The notes under the pieces were generated by a model. It saw only the letters and a program-made list of their open reading frames with translations, made no database searches and was not told where the DNA came from. From assembly GCA_011525785.1 (NCBI GenBank), contig WYBT01000031.1, positions 1-64,000 on the forward strand: DNA of 64,000 nucleotides. Direction: 5' to 3'. The position numbers and the translations under genes are program-made. This document shows, piece after piece, positions 33,224 through 41,919 of this stretch (its first letter is position 1; every line of letters starts with the position of its first letter). Origin of the DNA: Planctomycetaceae bacterium. Its GTDB lineage: Bacteria > Planctomycetota > UBA1135 > GCA-002686595.

Positions 33224-36200
33224 TCACTCGAGCCGTTGCGGGCGCGCGGGCAGGTCGCGGTCGAGGAAGCGCAGCTCGAACGGCGCGGGCAGTCGCGCGC
33301 CCTCGGGCTGCACGGTGACGAGCCACAGACCGCCGTCGGTCTTCTCGCCGCTCCAGGCCAGCAACAGCGGTGCGAGCGAGGTGAAGATCTCGAGCTTGGC
33401 GTCGCCCGGCTCGAACTCGCGCGCGCCGCTGGGCGTGTCGTTCCAGCGCATGCGCAGCTTCTTGCCCGAGTCGGCGCGGAAGCTCCACTCGAGCACCTTC
33501 TCGGGCATGTCGGAGTCGACGTTCTCGTATTCCCAGCCGCCCAGCGCGTCGATCGGCGCGTAGAACGACTCGCGCCAGCCCTCGCCCTTCTTGTTGGGAT
33601 CCCAGATCGAGAGCGACTGCGAGACGCGCGGCTTGAGCGCGATCTTCACCGCGCCGTCCTCGATGCGCCGGCCGTCGGCGCCGAGGAAGAAGGCCTGCAG
33701 GTCCATCAGGAAGCGCTGCGTGGCGAGCACCGGATCGCTGGGCGGCGGCGCGTCGGGCCCGCCGGTCGGCGCGAGGCCGATCTCGACCGCCTTGTAGCGC
33801 GCCTGGAGCTGATCGAATTTGCCGTTCTTGCGGTTGAGCAGCGCGTACAGCCGCTGCATCAGCGCGCTTTCGTCGAACTTCGAGCGCGTGAGCGAGAAGT
33901 CGGTGGTGTAGAGCGCGTCGAACAGCTCGCGATTCTCGTCGAGCAGCTCGCGCAGGTCCGCGCCGAAGCGCAGCTTGACCTCGTCGATCAGGCGCAGCCG
34001 CAGCGTGTCCCACATGGCCCGCGCGTAGGCCCCGCCGCCGTTCGGCGGGACGTCCTGATCGGCGCGCTTGGAGCTGTCGATCTCGAAGATGCGCACGGCG
34101 AGCTCCGCGCCGTCGGTCGAGCGCGACACGCCGTCGGCGACGCCCGTGAGCCACTCGACGTAGGGGCTGCGGCTGAGCGCGCTGCCGCTGGGCGGCGCCT
34201 TGAGCGCGCGCAGCGACTCGAGCACCTTGCCGGCGCGCTCGAGCTTGAGGAACACCGCCGAGTTGCGCGCGAACAAGGGATCGTCGAGCGGCGGCGGCTG
34301 GGCCACTTCGTCGAGGCCCTTGATGAGTTCCTCGATCGAGCTGCGCGAGAGCTTGTCCTTGACCTTCGCGGCCGCGTCGGCGAGCGAGAAGCCGGCTTGT
34401 CCGTGCAGTTGCGGCGGACGCCAGTAGGCGCGCAGGGCCGCGTCGTGCTGCTGCAGTCGATCGATGAGGCAGCGCTCGACCTCGTCGATCCAGCCGCCGT
34501 CGAGTCCGTCGCGCGCCTCGTCGCCCGCGACGCCGAAGCGCTGCTTCATCAGCGCGAAGTGCTCGGCCAGCGTCTGCAGCATGGCCTTGGTGTGCGCGCC
34601 GCCCTCCGGCAGTTGGCGCCAGTACTCGACCAGCAGCTCCTGCCGCCCGGCGGCGTAGCGCTGGAGCAGGCTCGACGCGCGCTGCGAAGTGGTCGCGCCG
34701 CAGCGTTCAATGACGTGAGCCAGCGTGTCGAGCACCTGCACTTCGAGCGTCGGCGGCGCGGACAGGTCGGTCGACGCGCGCAGCGCGCGCCAGGACTTGT
34801 CGAGCTCGGCCAGGTGCTCAGCGAGGAGCGCGTCGAGCTGCGCGGTGAACGCGGCCGTGCGTTCGGCGTCGAGCGCTGCGAGCGCCGCGCGCGCGGACGA
34901 GAGTTGCTCGACCAGCGTGTGTGCGAGCTCGTCGGGCGCCGCCCCGGCGGCCTGCGCGTCGAACAGGGCCTTCCAGTTGGCGTGGCGCTCGGCGAATTGC
35001 CGCCCCGCTTCGCGCAGCTTGGCGATGTAGGCGAGCTTCGAGCGCTCGCTGAAGCGCAGCTCGCGCGACGCGGCCGCGACTTCCGCGCCGAACGTCGCGA
35101 TCGACCAGTCGGCGTTGGGCTTGGCCTTGCAGGCCGCGAGCAGCGCGTCGTCGAGCATCGACGAGAGCTCGCTGGTCGGAACCTCGAGCTGCCCGTTCCA
35201 GCCCGCGATCTTCTCGTCGAGGATCTCCTTGGTGAAGCCCGCGGCCTCGCCGCCGGCGGCGCCCAGGCTCCAGTTGAAGCTGATGTTCTTGCCCGCGCCG
35301 GCGAACTGCGCGTCGATGAAGCGGAACAGGTCCTGGTGCGCGCGCCAGTCGCGCTCGATGCGGCCCACGGCCTGGCGCTGCGCGAGCAGCGACGCCAAGC
35401 GCTCGCGCGGCTGTCCGAGCTGCTCGCGGAACTGCAGCTTCACGGGCGTGGCCTTGATCTGGAAGGTCGACTGCGTGAGCGGGTCGAGGTCGCGCGAGGC
35501 GAGCGCGAGCGACTCGGTCGTCGAGACGAACTGCGCCGCCGTGGCGAAGGCGTTGCGGTCGTCCTGCAGCGCGGGGCTCGAGAGGCGCTCGTGCAGTCGC
35601 GCGATGCCGAGCCAGGCGACCATGTAGCCGACGCCGCCGCGCGGTTGCCACGCGACGCCGGGCGTCAGGCACTCGTCGACCAGATCGAGCGCCGCCTTGC
35701 ACGCTTCGTCGATGCTGCGCGCCGCGCCCGGAGGCGCCGGCGACACGGCCGCGCCGCCGTACTCCAGCCGCGCTTCGATGGCGCGCGCGAGCGAAAAGCG
35801 CTCGCCGTTCGGCGCGTTGAACTCGCGCTCGGCCTGCGGCAAGGCGTCTTCGACGAGTTTGACTGCGTCGCGGTCGGCGAAGTCCAACTCCGAGAGCAGC
35901 AGTGTGGCGCGACCCATCAGCGCCAGGAGCTCCTCGTGGTCCGCCGGCTTGGCCGCGGCGATGGCGCGCACGTTGTCGAGCAAGCGCTCGCGCAGGCGCG
36001 GGGCCAGGCGCTGGTCGAACTCGGCGGCGTAGAGCTTCTTCAAGTCCTCGCGCGTCGAGTTCCAGATCTCCTCGGACACGACGCGGTCGGTCTGGATCGC
36101 GGCGCGCGTGGCGTGCAGCGCTTCGAGCATGCGCGGCACGGCCCACTCGCGGCCGCCGTCGAGGTCGCGCGCGAACTCCAGCGCCGTCTGCGTCGACTTG

Positions 36201-37546
36201 TTGACCTCGCCGCCCGAGCCGCCCGCGAGGTACGTGATCGCGGCGATGATCGAGCCCAGCGCGATCACGCCCGACACGCCGTAGCCCATCACGGCCTGCT
36301 TCTGCGCCGCGAGCGCGCGACCTTTGGTGGGCCGCACCAGGCCGCGTTCGCCGAACACGCGCGTGCGGATCAGATCCTTGATGAAGTACGCGCGCTGCTT
36401 GGTGAAGAGCGCTTCGAGATCGCGCTGGTCGGCCTCGTTGGTCGAACCCATCACCGCCGCGCAGGCGCGCGCCATGGGCACGCCGCTCTGCAGACCGCTG
36501 GTCAGGTACAGGCCGCGGAAGGTGAGCTTGCCCTCGAGCGAGCTCTCGGTGAACACGCGCCGCAGGTAGACCTCGAGCGGCTCGAACAGCGCGGCGAGCT
36601 CTTCGGGGAAGGCGTACAGGCGATCGACTTCGCCCAACGCCTCGGGAATGTGCGCCGTGGCGAGCATCTGCGCCCGCAGTGCGCGCGCGCGCTCGACGAT
36701 GGTCGAGAAGCCCAGGCGCGCTTCCTCGACGTCGAAGGGCGCATCGACTTTGTCGGCGCCGCGCGACCAGCCGAACATCTCGTGGCGCTTGTTGGCGTCG
36801 AGGCGGTGCACCGACTCTGCGAAGCCGAACAGCTTGTCGGCCTTGGTGAGCACGACGTAGATCGGCAGCTGCGCCTCGAGCTTGTTGGCCAGCGTCAGCA
36901 GCGCGCCCTGGATCTTGTTGGCCTTGCTCTTGGCGAGGTCCGGCGAATCGCCCAGCAGGCTGTCGCACGGCACGACCAGCAGGATGCCGTTGGCCGGGCA
37001 CATCGGCCGGAAGTTCACCAGCAGCCCGAGGAACGCTTCCCACTCGAGCTGGTCCGCGACGCCGCCCTCGTGCGTGAACAGGCGCCCCGCGAGGTCGAGG
37101 ATCACGGCCTCTTCGGTGAACCACCAGTCGCAGCCGCGCGTCCCGCCGATGCCCGAGAGCTTGTTCTGGCCGAAGGGGAAGTGCAGGTCGCTGTTTTGGA
37201 GCAGCACGCTCTTGCCCGACTGCGGCTCGCCGACCAGCAGGTAGAAGGGCAGCTCGTAGCGGTCGATCTTCTGCTTGTCGAGTTCGACGACGAAGCTCTC
37301 CCACTCGCGCTTTCTGTCCTCGATGCCTTCCTTGGCGGTGAGGCCCTCGTCGAAGGCGCGGCGCTTGCGCTTGCGCCACACGCGCAGCCCGACCTCGACC
37401 GCTGCCCAGCCCAGGCCGAGCGCTAGCACAGTCCACAGCACCGGCTTGAGCAGCTCGGGCACGAGCACGACCAGCACCACCAGGCCGATCAGCACGAGCA
37501 CGGCGACGGCGATCCACAGTCCGCGGCTGGAGAGCAGGCGCTTCAT
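33224..37546 (-). CDS. tssM: T6SS inner-membrane protein TssM (IcmF)
   Basis: 1440 residues, longer than the usual 1100-1300. Two N-terminal membrane helices (about 9-30 and 35-52) precede a cytoplasmic NTPase domain with Walker A GEPQSGKS (106-113) and a hydrophobic AVILDLAGRL containing the Walker B-type Asp151. A third membrane helix at about 425-450 is followed by a large periplasmic part with the IcmF-related and TssM C-terminal beta domains (the final 250 residues include PYVEWLTGVADGVSRS and MRWNDTPSGAREFEPGDAKL). TssM spans the envelope and binds TssJ and TssL. The intact Walker A suggests nucleotide binding. It is 7 bp after tssL. Confidence 0.95.
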   Translation of the reverse strand: MKRLLSSRGLWIAVAVLVLIGLVVLVVLVPELLKPVLWTVLALGLGWAAVEVGLRVWRKRKRRAFDEGLTAKEGIEDRKREWESFVVELDKQKIDRYELPFYLLVGEPQSGKSVLLQNSDLHFPFGQNKLSGIGGTRGCDWWFTEEAVILDLAGRLFTHEGGVADQLEWEAFLGLLVNFRPMCPANGILLVVPCDSLLGDSPDLAKSKANKIQGALLTLANKLEAQLPIYVVLTKADKLFGFAESVHRLDANKRHEMFGWSRGADKVDAPFDVEEARLGFSTIVERARALRAQMLATAHIPEALGEVDRLYAFPEELAALFEPLEVYLRRVFTESSLEGKLTFRGLYLTSGLQSGVPMARACAAVMGSTNEADQRDLEALFTKQRAYFIKDLIRTRVFGERGLVRPTKGRALAAQKQAVMGYGVSGVIALGSIIAAITYLAGGSGGEVNKSTQTALEFARDLDGGREWAVPRMLEALHATRAAIQTDRVVSEEIWNSTREDLKKLYAAEFDQRLAPRLRERLLDNVRAIAAAKPADHEELLALMGRATLLLSELDFADRDAVKLVEDALPQAEREFNAPNGERFSLARAIEARLEYGGAAVSPAPPGAARSIDEACKAALDLVDECLTPGVAWQPRGGVGYMVAWLGIARLHERLSSPALQDDRNAFATAAQFVSTTESLALASRDLDPLTQSTFQIKATPVKLQFREQLGQPRERLASLLAQRQAVGRIERDWRAHQDLFRFIDAQFAGAGKNISFNWSLGAAGGEAAGFTKEILDEKIAGWNGQLEVPTSELSSMLDDALLAACKAKPNADWSIATFGAEVAAASRELRFSERSKLAYIAKLREAGRQFAERHANWKALFDAQAAGAAPDELAHTLVEQLSSARAALAALDAERTAAFTAQLDALLAEHLAELDKSWRALRASTDLSAPPTLEVQVLDTLAHVIERCGATTSQRASSLLQRYAAGRQELLVEYWRQLPEGGAHTKAMLQTLAEHFALMKQRFGVAGDEARDGLDGGWIDEVERCLIDRLQQHDAALRAYWRPPQLHGQAGFSLADAAAKVKDKLSRSSIEELIKGLDEVAQPPPLDDPLFARNSAVFLKLERAGKVLESLRALKAPPSGSALSRSPYVEWLTGVADGVSRSTDGAELAVRIFEIDSSKRADQDVPPNGGGAYARAMWDTLRLRLIDEVKLRFGADLRELLDENRELFDALYTTDFSLTRSKFDESALMQRLYALLNRKNGKFDQLQARYKAVEIGLAPTGGPDAPPPSDPVLATQRFLMDLQAFFLGADGRRIEDGAVKIALKPRVSQSLSIWDPNKKGEGWRESFYAPIDALGGWEYENVDSDMPEKVLEWSFRADSGKKLRMRWNDTPSGAREFEPGDAKLEIFTSLAPLLLAWSGEKTDGGLWLVTVQPEGARLPAPFELRFLDRDLPARPQRLE

Positions 37547-37553
37547 GGCGGGA

Positions 37554-38255
37554 TCAGCGCTCCTCTCGCGCGAGACGCTCGGCGTGCTCGTGGATCTGTT
37601 GGTTGGCCTTGCGGTTCTTGAAGCGCGTCACCGCGTCCCCCGCGAGCAACGCGAAGAGCAGCGCGGCCATCGCCACGAGTACGAAGCGCAGCATGCCCGC
37701 GGTCGGCAGGCGCGCCGGCTCGCGCGGCGAGTTGCGGCCGTAGGCCTCGGGCGCGAGGCGCTCTTCGTTGCTCGCCAGGCGCGCCTTCTCGAACAGGAGC
37801 TGGCGCTTGCGCTCGAGCTCCTTGCGCGCGCCGTACAGCTTGCCCTGGAAGCCCAGCGCGATGCAGGTGAACAGCACGTGCGCCACCTCAGCCGCGTCGT
37901 TGCTCGTGTCGCCCAGCACCTCGTCGACGATGTCGAAGAAGCGGTCGCCGCCCTCCGAGGTCTGGCACAGCTTCATCTCGAACAGCTGCATCGACCAGGC
38001 CATGCGATTGGGCCAGTTCGAGCCCAGCACGATTTGGTCGGCGGCCGCGATCAGCGGGTACTTCACGCGCTGGAACAGCGCGCGCAGCTTGCGATCGGCG
38101 TCGCAGGTGCGCTCGACCGCGGCGAGCTCGCGCTCGAGCTCGGCGTGCAAGTCCTCGACGCTGGCGGAGTTGGTCTCCGCGTTGCGACGGAAGGTCGTGA
38201 GGTACGAGAACAGCGGCGTGCACGCTTCGTGCAGGCTGGCCGGCTTGGTCGCCAT
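37554..38255 (-). CDS. tssL: T6SS inner-membrane protein TssL (DotU), short form
   Basis: 233 residues. The cytoplasmic helical DotU domain covers about 1-180 (KYPLIAAADQIVLGSNWPNR, QLFEMKLCQTSEGGDRFFDI, LGFQGKLYGARKELERKRQL), followed by one membrane helix (FVLVAMAALLFALLAG, about 195-210) and a short tail. It lacks the C-terminal OmpA-like peptidoglycan-binding domain found in extended TssL. No separate TagL/OmpA-like gene is in the cluster, so how the complex is anchored to the cell wall is not evident. It sits 3 bp after tssK, implying coupled translation. Confidence 0.92.
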   Translation of the reverse strand: MATKPASLHEACTPLFSYLTTFRRNAETNSASVEDLHAELERELAAVERTCDADRKLRALFQRVKYPLIAAADQIVLGSNWPNRMAWSMQLFEMKLCQTSEGGDRFFDIVDEVLGDTSNDAAEVAHVLFTCIALGFQGKLYGARKELERKRQLLFEKARLASNEERLAPEAYGRNSPREPARLPTAGMLRFVLVAMAALLFALLAGDAVTRFKNRKANQQIHEHAERLAREER

Positions 38256-38258
38256 CGA

Positions 38259-39629
38259 CTACCCCGGAAGTTCCACGTAGAGGTGGTAGCGCACCTCGCC
38301 CAGCGCGCCGAGCGCCGAGAGCAGCACGGCCTTGCGCGCTTCGAGGATCCTGAGCCACGAATCGCGCGAGCGGCCTTCGGTCGCCACGCGGAAGAAGTGC
38401 AGGTTGGCGCGCCGCGGGAAGGCCGTCGGCGGCGCGCGCAGGTGCTCGAGCTCGATGCCCGGCACGACGCCCTGCACGACTCGGTCGGTGTCGGCGGGCG
38501 AGATCAGCTTGACGCCGGCGAGCACGAGCTGCGCGGTGTCCTCGGGCGTCTGATCGAGCTCGACGGCCATGTAGAAGATCGCGCTGGCCGCCAGCCACTC
38601 GGCGGGGATCGCGCAGTCGAGGAAGCCCTCGCGCTGCGGGTCCTTCTTGAACTCGGTCGTGTCGTAGGGGACCGAAACCTCGGCCGCGAGATAGTCGCGC
38701 AGTGCGCGGAACACGGCCTGGAAGCAGCGGTCGAGTTCGGCGTGCTCGTAGAGCGGCAACTCCGGCGCGCAGCGCTCGCTGCCGAACAGCGCCAGCGCGC
38801 CCGCGCAACGCACGAGCTCGAGGTAGATCGGGAAGGGGTGCAGGTCGGCGCGCCCGGCGAGTTGCTCGAGCGAGGCCACGACCTGGTTGAGTGCGAGCAG
38901 CTTGACGATGCCCGACACGTCGGCGCCCTTGTCGACGCTCGAGAGGCGCGCCAGCGACGGAACGCGCAGCGCGAGGTCGCGCGACTGGCCGCGGGCCTGG
39001 GCGGCCAGCGAGGCCAGCTCGGCCATCAACGCCTGCGAGCCGCCGGCGGCCACGACCGATGCGACCCAGCTCTCCGACAGCGCCGACTTGGCCGCGGGCT
39101 TGCCGCGCCGCACCAGCCGGGCGATGTGCAGCGACTCGTAGCCCGAGCGGTCCTCGTCGCCAAAGAACAGCCGCAGCTCGAGGCCGCGGAACTCCAGCTC
39201 CTTGGCCGAGTCGCGCAGGTTCTCGTCGTTCACCTGCTCGAGCGTCACGCGGTAGCGGTAGGCGCGGCCGGCTTCCTCGCCAACCTGCGGCGTGTTCGCC
39301 TGCGGCGCGAGCGCGCCCAGCCACACGTCCAGCTCGGCGCCGGTGAAGTGCTCGGCGAACTCGCGCTGTTCGACGTGCGCGTCGCCGCCGAGCGCGGCAT
39401 GGGTCCCGTCGCGGAACAGGCACTCGAGCGCCTCGATGCGCAGCACGTCGCGCTCGAGCGCCTGAGCGTCGAGCTCCAGGCGCACCAGCCCGAAATGGCC
39501 GGGGATCCCGGCCGCGTCGCCGCGCGCGATGCGGGCGCCGACCTCGCGCGTGAAGGCTTGCAGGTGCTGCGGGCACAGCAGCATGCCCTCGCGCCACAGG
39601 ACGCTGGGTTGGGGACGGGGGCTGCTCAT
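38259..39629 (-). CDS. tssK: T6SS baseplate-membrane complex adaptor TssK
   Basis: 456 residues. It begins with the TssK signature VLWREGMLLCPQHLQAF and continues with a beta-rich N-domain, helical middle and C-terminal domain (AFPRRANLHFFRVATEGRSR). TssK trimers link TssF/TssG wedges to TssL/TssM. Length is normal. tssJ ends 40 bp upstream and tssL follows after 3 bp. The J-K-L-M order is conserved in many T6SS loci. Confidence 0.94.
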   Translation of the reverse strand: MSSPRPQPSVLWREGMLLCPQHLQAFTREVGARIARGDAAGIPGHFGLVRLELDAQALERDVLRIEALECLFRDGTHAALGGDAHVEQREFAEHFTGAELDVWLGALAPQANTPQVGEEAGRAYRYRVTLEQVNDENLRDSAKELEFRGLELRLFFGDEDRSGYESLHIARLVRRGKPAAKSALSESWVASVVAAGGSQALMAELASLAAQARGQSRDLALRVPSLARLSSVDKGADVSGIVKLLALNQVVASLEQLAGRADLHPFPIYLELVRCAGALALFGSERCAPELPLYEHAELDRCFQAVFRALRDYLAAEVSVPYDTTEFKKDPQREGFLDCAIPAEWLAASAIFYMAVELDQTPEDTAQLVLAGVKLISPADTDRVVQGVVPGIELEHLRAPPTAFPRRANLHFFRVATEGRSRDSWLRILEARKAVLLSALGALGEVRYHLYVELPG

Positions 39630-39669
39630 CGAGGGGGGCGGCGGGGGAGGGCGGACGACGATGCGCGGG

Positions 39670-40251
39670 CTACTTGCCGCCGACGCGGTTCACTGCCAGA
39701 CCACGGATTTCGAGCTCGATGCGGCCGACGTTCTCGAGTTCCGTGCGCGAGATCTTCGAGGACGCGCCCCAGCCCTTGGGGCCGCAGTTGGTGATCACCG
39801 CCATGGCCAGCTGCGGGCGCGCCTCGAGCAGCTTGCGGTCGATCACCACCTTCAGCTCGGCCGCCTTGGCGCTGGGCTTGATCTCGACCGCCTTGTGCGT
39901 CGGGTTGGCGGCCTTGACCTCGAAGCGCCAGGCGTCGGTCAGGCTGGGCTTGAGCTGCACGAAGCTCACGTATTTCGCCTGCCTCTCGGGCCGCACGAGC
40001 TTGTCGAGCGTGCGCGGGTCCTCGAGGTCCGCCAGGTCGGCGTCGTCGGCCACGATCACATACACCGAGACCACCTCGTCGAGCTGCGCGCCTTGAAGCT
40101 GCGCGACGAACTCGCCCGGCCCCATGAACGGGATCGAGCTGCACGAGGCGCCGGCGAAAAGGGCCGCCAGCGCGAGCGCGGCAGCGCCGGCGAAGCGACG
40201 CAGGGACACGAACGAGGTGAGGGTTCGAAGGGCTTCGAGCGCGGGGCGCAT
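39670..40251 (-). CDS. tssJ: T6SS outer-membrane lipoprotein TssJ
   Basis: 193 residues from the ATG at 40251. A basic N-terminus, hydrophobic stretch (FAGAAALALAALFAGASC) and Cys at about residue 34 form a lipoprotein signal, with a somewhat unusual GAS-C box. The mature part has the TssJ transthyretin-like pattern: DEVVSVYVIVADDADLADL, KYVSFVQLKPSLTDAWRFEV and a C-terminal IELEIRGLAV strand. TssJ anchors TssM at the outer membrane. It is the first gene of the minus-strand T6SS run, preceded by the long low-GC stretch. A longer frame to 40392 adds only Pro/Arg-rich sequence and is not used. Confidence 0.88.
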   Translation of the reverse strand: MRPALEALRTLTSFVSLRRFAGAAALALAALFAGASCSSIPFMGPGEFVAQLQGAQLDEVVSVYVIVADDADLADLEDPRTLDKLVRPERQAKYVSFVQLKPSLTDAWRFEVKAANPTHKAVEIKPSAKAAELKVVIDRKLLEARPQLAMAVITNCGPKGWGASSKISRTELENVGRIELEIRGLAVNRVGGK

Positions 40252-40336
40252 CGTCGGGGTCCTGGGTCGCCGGTCCGCGCGGGGAGAGCGGAACGGATGG
40301 CTGGGTGATGGGGAGTCGGGCGGGGATGCTGCTGCG

Positions 40337-40358
40337 AACCGCACTCTACAATGCGGTT
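40337..40358 (-). promoter_or_regulatory. Hairpin upstream of tssJ
   Basis: Inverted repeat AACCGCA (40337-40343) and TGCGGTT (40352-40358) with an 8-nt loop CTCTACAA, 86 bp before the tssJ start. It could be an operator or a 5' leader stem for the T6SS operon. Function is unproven. Confidence 0.3.
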
Positions 40359-41264
40359 TCCACAGCTGCATTGCCCCGTTGCGCGTACGCAAGGCGCACG
40401 GGAAGCGCCCGGAGCCGCACGCGTCGCGGGAGGGAACGCGAGATCTGGACGCGGCGCGCGTCGGCTGACGCAGTCGCCCCAGACTCGACGAGTGCGTCTC
40501 GCGTCCGAGCGACGGCGCTCAGCGGGCGGACAGGCTCGCCGCACTCCCACTCGCGGCGTCTCCCCGTCGAGTGCTGACGGTCGAAGCGGACGGCCGTCCA
40601 CCGCGGATTTCGCGCGTGGAATTCAGCGGGCCCTCTCTCGACACGAGTCGAATGCTGGGCCTGAACTCGAGCGGTCACTCGTCGCGGGCCGAGCGCTGCA
40701 TCCTGCCGGCTCACTTGCCGTCTGAGGACGCGGGGAGCGTCGAACTTGAGCTCCGCACTGAATCGCGAGTCGATGCGCCCGACCGAGCCTCGTCGACTTT
40801 GTTGCCCCCTCAGCGGTCCTGCCGCGAGCAACCACGGTGGCGCCGGGCTGCGGCGCGACCCCGGGTGCAAGTTCGCCAGCGCGTGCTCGCTGTCCAAGCC
40901 CGCTTTCGTCCGCGTCGGCTCGAACCCGGCTCTCGCTCACTTGACCGGGTATGACGAGTAGTGCCGAGCCCCATCTTTGCTCCCGGAGGAACAGTCACTG
41001 TGAGTGCGCTGCGTGCGGACTGCGGAGAGGCAACGGCTCACGCCCATCGAATCGATCGAGCTCTGCGAATCACGCCGGCCCAGCGGCATGCGATGGGCGT
41101 CCTACGCCCGTGGCCGTGCGCTACGACTTGTCGAGACAACCTCCAGTCATTCACTGTACTTCGATGAACTGAATCTCCGCTTGCTGCGAAAGCACCCATG
41201 CTTGAGCGCACCCAATGATCCTGAATCCCCTTGTTGCATTTTGGCCTGACGTGTGTGGTCCGGC

Positions 41265-41735
41265 ATGAAGTCAAGAGTGAGCGCTGCCGCGCATGTCTTG
41301 CTCGTGATCGTCGCGTGCCGGGAGAATGGCGCTGGCGGCGAACCGCGCAGTGTTCCGAGGTCGGACCCGCTCACGCCTGGTGACTTGGGAAATCGATAGT
41401 AGGCGATTTCTGCGACTCCAAGAGGCGATGGACTCATGGTTGTTCGGCTGGAATCGAGTCTCGGCGTTCTCACCCAGCCGTCCTGAAGTGTCATATCAAC
41501 GCCAGCGGATAACCGATGGGCCTTGATCGACTCTCTCGAGGTTTGCCGGGGCGCCGGAGACCTCGTCGCTCGCTCGGTGTCACAATCGGAGTTGCGACTG
41601 GAGTTCCCACGCGGCGATGGAGCTCGCGACATCTTCCGATACACGCTCCATCGGGAGACCTACGCTGCTGCCAATCGCAGGCAGCCAGACTCGATGTCGC
41701 TGCACAACGGCCCAGCGTGGGACTTTGTGGAGTGA
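41265..41735 (+). pseudogene. Possible decayed small lipoprotein gene
   Basis: One plus-strand frame begins MKSRVSAAAHVLLVIVAC, a near-perfect lipoprotein signal (lipobox IVAC, Cys18), but after 44 codons hits TAG TAG (41397-41402) and later TGA (41481-41483). The same frame then continues open for about 80 codons with ordinary-looking protein sequence (for example SVSQSELRLEFPRGDGARDI) and ends at TGA 41733-41735. One frame with signal peptide and plausible tail but three stops suggests a degraded gene. Alternatively the 44-codon lipoprotein and the 70-codon frame starting TTG 41523 are separate small genes, or all is chance. No homologue recognised. Confidence 0.3.
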
Positions 41736-41919
41736 CTGGGGTGAGCGACGCTGAACAATGCTGTGTCGCCGCAATCCGCTCTGCGGCGGGGTCTCGCAGG
41801 CGAGTTGTTTCGCCTCGGGCTCGGTCGCACGTGAGGGGCGGCGGAAAATCACGCCGTCAGCGCCGCGTTCCGGGGCGAACCACAAAGGTCTGCGCCAGCT
41901 GCCCGCGCAACAACCGCGC

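Larger units (their letters stand above)
40252..41919. other. 1.67-kb region without a convincing gene, lower GC
   Basis: Between tssJ and the FHA gene (both minus strand) lies the only long gene-poor stretch. GC is visibly lower than the flanks, especially 40950-41800, and stops occur in all frames. Open frames of 60-180 codons are present on both strands but lack codon bias or recognisable domains. A 7-bp hairpin (40337-40358) lies 86 bp upstream of tssJ and the tssJ promoter should be in this region. A possible decayed lipoprotein frame is listed separately. No tRNA, transposase or terminal inverted repeat was seen. It may be the scar of a lost gene or insertion. Confidence 0.55.

Noticed and set aside
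33188-37426. 1412-codon open frame on the plus strand across tssM
   Set aside because: Composition is Arg/Leu/Val/Glu-repetitive without any motif; the minus strand encodes an intact TssM with Walker A. It is a mirror frame of biased codons.
40746-40961. 71-codon plus-strand frame in the low-GC region
   Set aside because: Cys/Ser/Pro-rich, no recognisable domain, no ribosome-binding site; probably chance.
41147-41644. 165-codon minus-strand frame in the low-GC region
   Set aside because: Ser/Arg/Thr-rich without motif, and opposite to the possible lipoprotein frame; no support beyond length.
40252-41919. tRNA, rRNA or CRISPR array in the gene-poor region
   Set aside because: No cloverleaf pattern, rRNA-like sequence or regularly spaced direct repeats could be found by eye.
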